This document shows, in pieces, positions 59,561 to 64,000 of a DNA stretch of 64,000 nt. The notes beneath the pieces are model-generated. The model did not search any database, was not told the DNA's origin, and was given only the letters and a program-made list of their open reading frames with translations. The position numbers and the translations under genes are program-made. The stretch lies in assembly GCA_944548615.1 (NCBI GenBank), contig OX155960.1:28738056-28802055 (forward strand). The letters are read 5' to 3'. This stretch comes from Micropterix aruncella. Taxonomy: Eukaryota; Arthropoda; Insecta; Lepidoptera; Micropterigidae. The stretch's first letter is position 1. Each line of letters starts with the position of its first letter.

Positions 59561-60869
59561 TTAGTGCAATAAAAACTTTTATTGTAACTATTATAAGAGC
59601 GAGCGAGGGCCGCTGCAAAGGCAGACTAGCGCGACCCGAACGTGGGCAGGTTTGGATGCACCTGAGTATTTCACAGCGCGACAGACTGGCGCCGACCACC
59701 TAACACAAACACACACACACACACAGACACACACACACAGCCGCATACCAGCGGCCACACAACTCTCGCATTCCCACATACAACCAGATCGGGTTATTTA
59801 TTATTATTTAGCACCGCTTTTTTATGTATTTATTACCTATAGATAGATTTAGCAGCCGGATGTGCGGCGATTTATGTATCTCTTGTGAGATTGCATGAAT
59901 AAATGAGTAGCAGCTATCATCCCAGATTGGTCAAAATTAGCGTAATGAATAACAAAGTTGGAATGATAACATGAACGCTTTACTTACCAATATTATTTGT
60001 TTTTTTACATATTTCACAGGCAGAACGCAGACTGATAACTCAACTCGATTGAATTGCGATATCCTAATAGGATCACATTCGCTATTTGTGTCGCTGTGAC
60101 CCTTATAAATACGATAATAAGTAAATATGTATATCAAAAAGAATAAAAAACACGATTGCTGTTACAGAAAGTGAACTGCTGTACCTATTTATAATTATAT
60201 TTATTACGGTGTTTTTAATGAAATATTTATGGTTTATGTATTTATCCATGTATATAGATATATATTTCCGAAGTGTACTCAATCAGACCTATCATTTGAC
60301 ACTAGAAACGTTATATTTATGTTAATTTATTGACATTTGGACATTTAGACAAGTATTTTAGACATTTGGACAGTTATTTTTGACATTTGGACACACTTCT
60401 AAATTGGTTCAAGCGTTAAGAAGTTATGGTAGAATAAAAAATCAGGGTATATACTTACCGGATTTTTTCCGAGTACGAGATTTTTTTGCGTAGTTTTATA
60501 ATTTGCCATAATGCGTACGAACCAAAAACCGTTATTTAAAAATCGGTAATATTTTGTGGAGTGTTATTAAATAATTACCTAATACCATAGTTAAATACCT
60601 AATAATTAAACACTTTGTATAATTTATTTTACTAAATTAATATTACAAATATTTCTCTTCGTTACTAGGCCAACCGGATCTATTTCTGTCGGTTACGAAG
60701 AGGAAGAACGAAAAAACTCGACTGTCAAATGTTGAATGTCAACAGGCACCGCATAACACGGCGAGACGCTGCTTTCTCCTTATATGAGAACAAGGGGTCG
60801 CGGCACGTACCCTATGCATCGATATTTTTTTTTAATATATCGATGACCCTATGACACTCGGGTCCTGGG
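59561..60869. other. Noncoding stretch with CA microsatellite
   Basis: A (CA)n tract with one GA step is at about 59703-59740; frames through it are artefacts. tgacatttggacatttagac-type short tandem repeats lie at 60326-60395. A stem catcgatat...atatcgatg is near 60826. Confidence 0.55.
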
Positions 60870-61445
60870 AACGACCATATCTGAGGAATTTTAGTTTTAT
60901 AAGTTTTTTGAAACATATAAGCATTAATTAAAAAAAGTTCCTAAGTGAATCCCTCGATAAGGAACCAATTCGAAAATTTGGACTCAAAAAAGTTGCTCAT
61001 TGCCTTGGACATTAAGGCTTTAAACTGACTTCGAAAACTTTCAGGCGCGTTTACTCCTACAATGTAAGCGGAGAGTGTGTTTTTTTATAATTTCATTATA
61101 TTGACTGGTTAATTTTCTAGGGCAGCACTTAGCCACATTTTTAGGTTCTAAATTAATTACAATTAATTAAAACGTGAGAGCGCCCTGAGAGTTACGCTAA
61201 ATATGCTTTGTCATTAACACCCTTATACCACCACTGCGTAAAGATAGTTATTCTGTGCTAGCGCTGCGATTGACCGTTTAGTATGCATCTGGTTCCCGGC
61301 GCTAGCGGACGTGGAATCTGCGCTTGACAATTCGTCAACGCTGGATTTTTATTGGTCAAACCCTACAAAATTGACTCCGCCTATTTTGTCGTGTGTTCGC
61401 CCATTTCGTATATTTTTCTGAGGTCTCATGTCGCCTTAACAAAGA
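60870..61445 (-). repeat. Diverged repeat family H, copy 2
   Basis: Inverse of 26805-27410; shared words are listed there. Confidence 0.65.
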
Positions 61446-62177
61446 AATGCAGTCGAGCCCTTTGTAATATAAAATACAGGTCATGTCGTATTTTGCTTGT
61501 CAAAACGACTTGACATCTATAAAAACCTTTGATAGATGTACAAATGTTAAGTGTATCTAATGTTATGATGTTAAATGCCATAAATAGTATTAAATAAGTT
61601 CTAGTATCTAAGTGTGGGCGGATACAGCTGCTGCTGTGCTGTTGTATGACCTCCCGCTCGTGAGGTCATCTCGTGACGACGAAGCTGTAACCGCCGCCGC
61701 GCCGCTCCGGCACAACAAAGGCCATTTCGTCTTTAAACTATCTTCAGAACGAAACGCCCGCATTCTTTCGGCTTCTCTTTCGAATGTCGTCTCCAACGCG
61801 GTATTTGTTTCTTTTGTAAGATTGTAAAAGTTACAGTTTTCCAGCAAGAACAAAGAAGAAATTGTATCTTGTAGAAATCGACATGGAAACTATCCAGACC
61901 CTGGTTTAGAATTTCTTATACAGGGTAGAAAATGATGATAAAAGCTGATTTGCCAACCCATCTGCTTTTCAAATTACAGTGGCTGGTCATTACACCATGG
62001 CCACCATGCGATTTCAATACTAATTATCATGTTTCAATATTTCTACATTTTTAAACTGCACTACATTCTGAGGTCCACATCAATATTAATAAATACATAT
62101 GCGAAGATCATTTTTCTCTGATTAGTGTCGGCCGCGTCATTATGCCTGTAAATAATTACCTACCCCAAAATAATGTA
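61446..62177. other. Noncoding stretch with a GC-rich patch
   Basis: 61612-61830 is GC-rich with frames open on both strands (a gacctcccgctcgtgaggtc stem at 61649). No recognisable domain. Confidence 0.4.
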
Positions 62178-62341
62178 TTTTTTTAAATATTTATTTAAAG
62201 TAAAGCACGAGATACAAATCCCGCATATTACAAAACATTCTTGTTTGTACCAGTAGCAAAAAAGAAAGCATACTGCAGCTTCCTAATCACTACATCAAAG
62301 CCGCCTAACTAGGCCTAGGCCTGTACTAAGGCAAGTGTTAG
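62178..62341 (-). mobile_element. LINE 3' UTR fragment, copy 2
   Basis: Minus strand: gtacaggcctaggcctagtt, aggcggctttgatgtagtga, gctgcagtatgct, tcgtgctttac, then an a/t-rich tail. Matches 52931-53110. Confidence 0.65.
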
Positions 62342-63100
62342 GTTAAAAAATAATTATTTACAACGCTGTCCACGCAGTGAGGCAGCAAAGATTTGGAATT
62401 GTTTTATTGGTATCCCGGATTCGCGAACAATGCCGCCTGCACTTTAAAGGGCGAGATAATATGTCCTTTCACAGAAATCCGAACTCACCCCTTGCCTTCC
62501 TGGCACAGAGACAATAGGCGTAGCTGGTCCGTTTTACAACACTATTGCGCCATTGTTCACATACGGGTTAACTTTTCGAAGACGTAAATCTGAAGTGCAC
62601 CCTGTCATAAAGACGACCTCGCTTTCTCTGAAAGGACTATAACATTTCAAAAAACCCAGCCATTACTCAAATGGCGGGCCCTTGCTCAAATGGCGCGCCC
62701 TAAACCTTATGATTAATTTAGTTATCAGATAATTGATCTATGATAATTATATTATAAAATAGGATAAGGTTACCAAACGGTCTGTGAGAAAAAATAACTT
62801 GACACCCTATTATTATTTAGCTAATTAATGTAAGCTTGATTGTTAGTATAAGATAACATAAATTACTAAGTAAATATACTAACATATAATAAAATGTTCA
62901 GGTCCGATATGAAAATTAGTAAACATTTATGCGTCTAATTAGAGTACCTAGTAAATTGGGGTGATTAGATTAATTAATTTTGTAATTAGGGTGATATGGT
63001 AATCAACTTTAATCTATGATACAGAAGCATCCCTAAATCACCATATCACCGTATTTGAGTTGTTAGTTATAAGTAGAGATAATTATACAATTAAGTAGAC
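62342..63100. other. AT-rich noncoding stretch
   Basis: No supportable feature; a small inverted pair atggtaatcaac...cacc near 62990-63050 is not distinctive. Confidence 0.5.
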
Positions 63101-63129
63101 ATAATTAAACATTTAGTAATGTATTTACG

Positions 63130-63702
63130 TGCACTGCTATCTATGAGTATATAGGCATACCATTTTGGAAAGAGGCGTTTCCTTTTAGATCCTTTGACCA
63201 ATAAGGGAAGGTGTGAAATCGTTCCGGCCAGTAAAAGCATAGACATGGCGTTTAAGGGGCGCGGAAGGTTTTTTATTGTAAACAGTGAGGAAAGCGAAGG
63301 ATGCCATTTTTAGTTAGTTGCCAAAAAAGGTCGGAGACGGACGGGCACCTTTTCGGGTGTTATAAACCGACGTCACCGCGATAAATGTAATCGCGAGTTA
63401 TCATAGGGCAATGGGCCCGTAAATAATAATTAATAAGTTCTGAATATACAAGTTAGAAAAATAAATGTGCTTTAATTGCCGGGAAGCCGTAGAAGTTAAA
63501 GTGTCGTCAGTCAGCAGCCGGAAAATCGAGGAAGCTTCACTGCCGAGGCCAACCTGGCTGAAATAAAGGATGCTGTAAACCACGAAAGAGGGTGAGTTAA
63601 ATATATTATTACAGTCCACTGGGGACTCGCCCTGATGCAAAAGGCATCCGAAAATTCACACTCTTCGCTGATAGAACAGCAAGCGTACCAGAAAAAATAT
63701 TT
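63130..63702 (+). mobile_element. Possible LTR of a retrovirus-like element (tentative)
   Basis: A TATA-like gttataaacc (63359), an initiator-like cgtcagtcagcagcc (63504), a polyadenylation-like aaataaatgtg (63459) and a primer-site-like tggtgcacacgtggggata (63705) or tggggactcgccc (63619) occur in LTR order. The second LTR and the coding part are not in the window, so this is weak. Confidence 0.25.
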
Positions 63703-63722
63703 TACTGGTGCACACGTGGGGA

Positions 63723-64000
63723 TATAAATTAAAGAAAAAACATATATAAATCAAATCGGGTACTAACAGGTATTTTAAAAATCATGAAATATCATTTTGA
63801 ATAATAGATTCAGGATGGAATAACAACTAAAGAATTATTTTAAAGTAGGTCTTAAGTATTTAAAATTATTGAACATCTGACTTATATTTCGAAATTATCT
63901 TAAAAAAGTGAGTATCTTAGAAAATGTAGTACCTACTTACCTATATATTTTGATAATTTATAATATATTTGATAATGTTAAAGAAACAATGTTAACAGTC
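63723..64000. other. AT-rich end of window
   Basis: No feature supported. Confidence 0.5.

Overview
The window looks like repeat-rich nuclear DNA of an arthropod, most likely a moth or butterfly. The base composition is AT-rich, no host gene is recognisable end to end, and the mobile elements are of kinds common in Lepidoptera: short Helitrons with A|TC...CTAG|T ends, tRNA-derived SINEs, many MITEs, RTE-like and jockey/CR1-like LINE remnants, a pogo-superfamily transposon and a Mutator/YqaJ-type relic. The species assignment is inference. The window reads as intergenic or long-intron sequence filled by nested insertions.

Layout. 1-3.4 kb: AT-rich DNA, a ~284 bp (TA)n tract and a decayed YqaJ-nuclease protein on the minus strand. 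3.5-8 kb: a SINE tail split by a 4.2 kb pogo-type transposon (psq-HTH + DDE + PHD) with inverted ends and a TA duplication. 9.9-11.4 kb: three exact-period 120 bp tandem units that keep a 40-residue repeat in frame, inside a zone of AAGCAATGCTTGG-like motifs. 12.3-16 kb: a fold-back element, a 5'-truncated LINE with a 600-codon reverse-transcriptase frame and an RTE-like LINE tail. 18.4 and 20.4 kb: two short minus-strand reading frames that may be host exons. 19.9-29.6 kb: piggyBac-like MITE, two more fold-back elements, a GC-rich repeat, two SINEs (one split by a 500 bp hAT MITE with perfect 8 bp duplication), a Helitron, and a hAT MITE holding a hairpin mariner-type MITE. 30.6-37 kb: a CpG-rich block, a 1.09 kb hAT relic with transposase C-terminus and perfect duplication, a GC-rich repeat copy and an RTE-like LINE with inverted 5' part. 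40-46.7 kb: Helitrons (one in tandem), another GC-rich repeat copy, LINE debris, a SINE inside an inverted-repeat element, and a palindromic array. 47.8-56.5 kb: MITEs, a 5S-rRNA-derived segment, two more GC-rich repeat copies, a second LINE reverse transcriptase (369 codons) and a CpG-rich block. 57.9-64 kb: further nested MITEs, LINE tails, a diverged repeat pair and a possible LTR.

The most unusual signal is the fold-back family at 12.3, 21.4 and 25.7 kb (decayed copy at 42.5 kb). Each copy has one ~30 bp tag followed by an inverted duplication ending at the same base, but the arms are 51, 88 and 156 bp long and share copy-specific changes. Each copy is flanked by a target duplication of roughly 9-15 bp. 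That suggests retrotransposition with snap-back second-strand copying. The second is the GC-rich repeat (five copies), several of which end in an ACGGG-TTCG-CCCGT stem-loop. Nothing in the window looks like an operon, CRISPR array or intact virus; the elements act independently.
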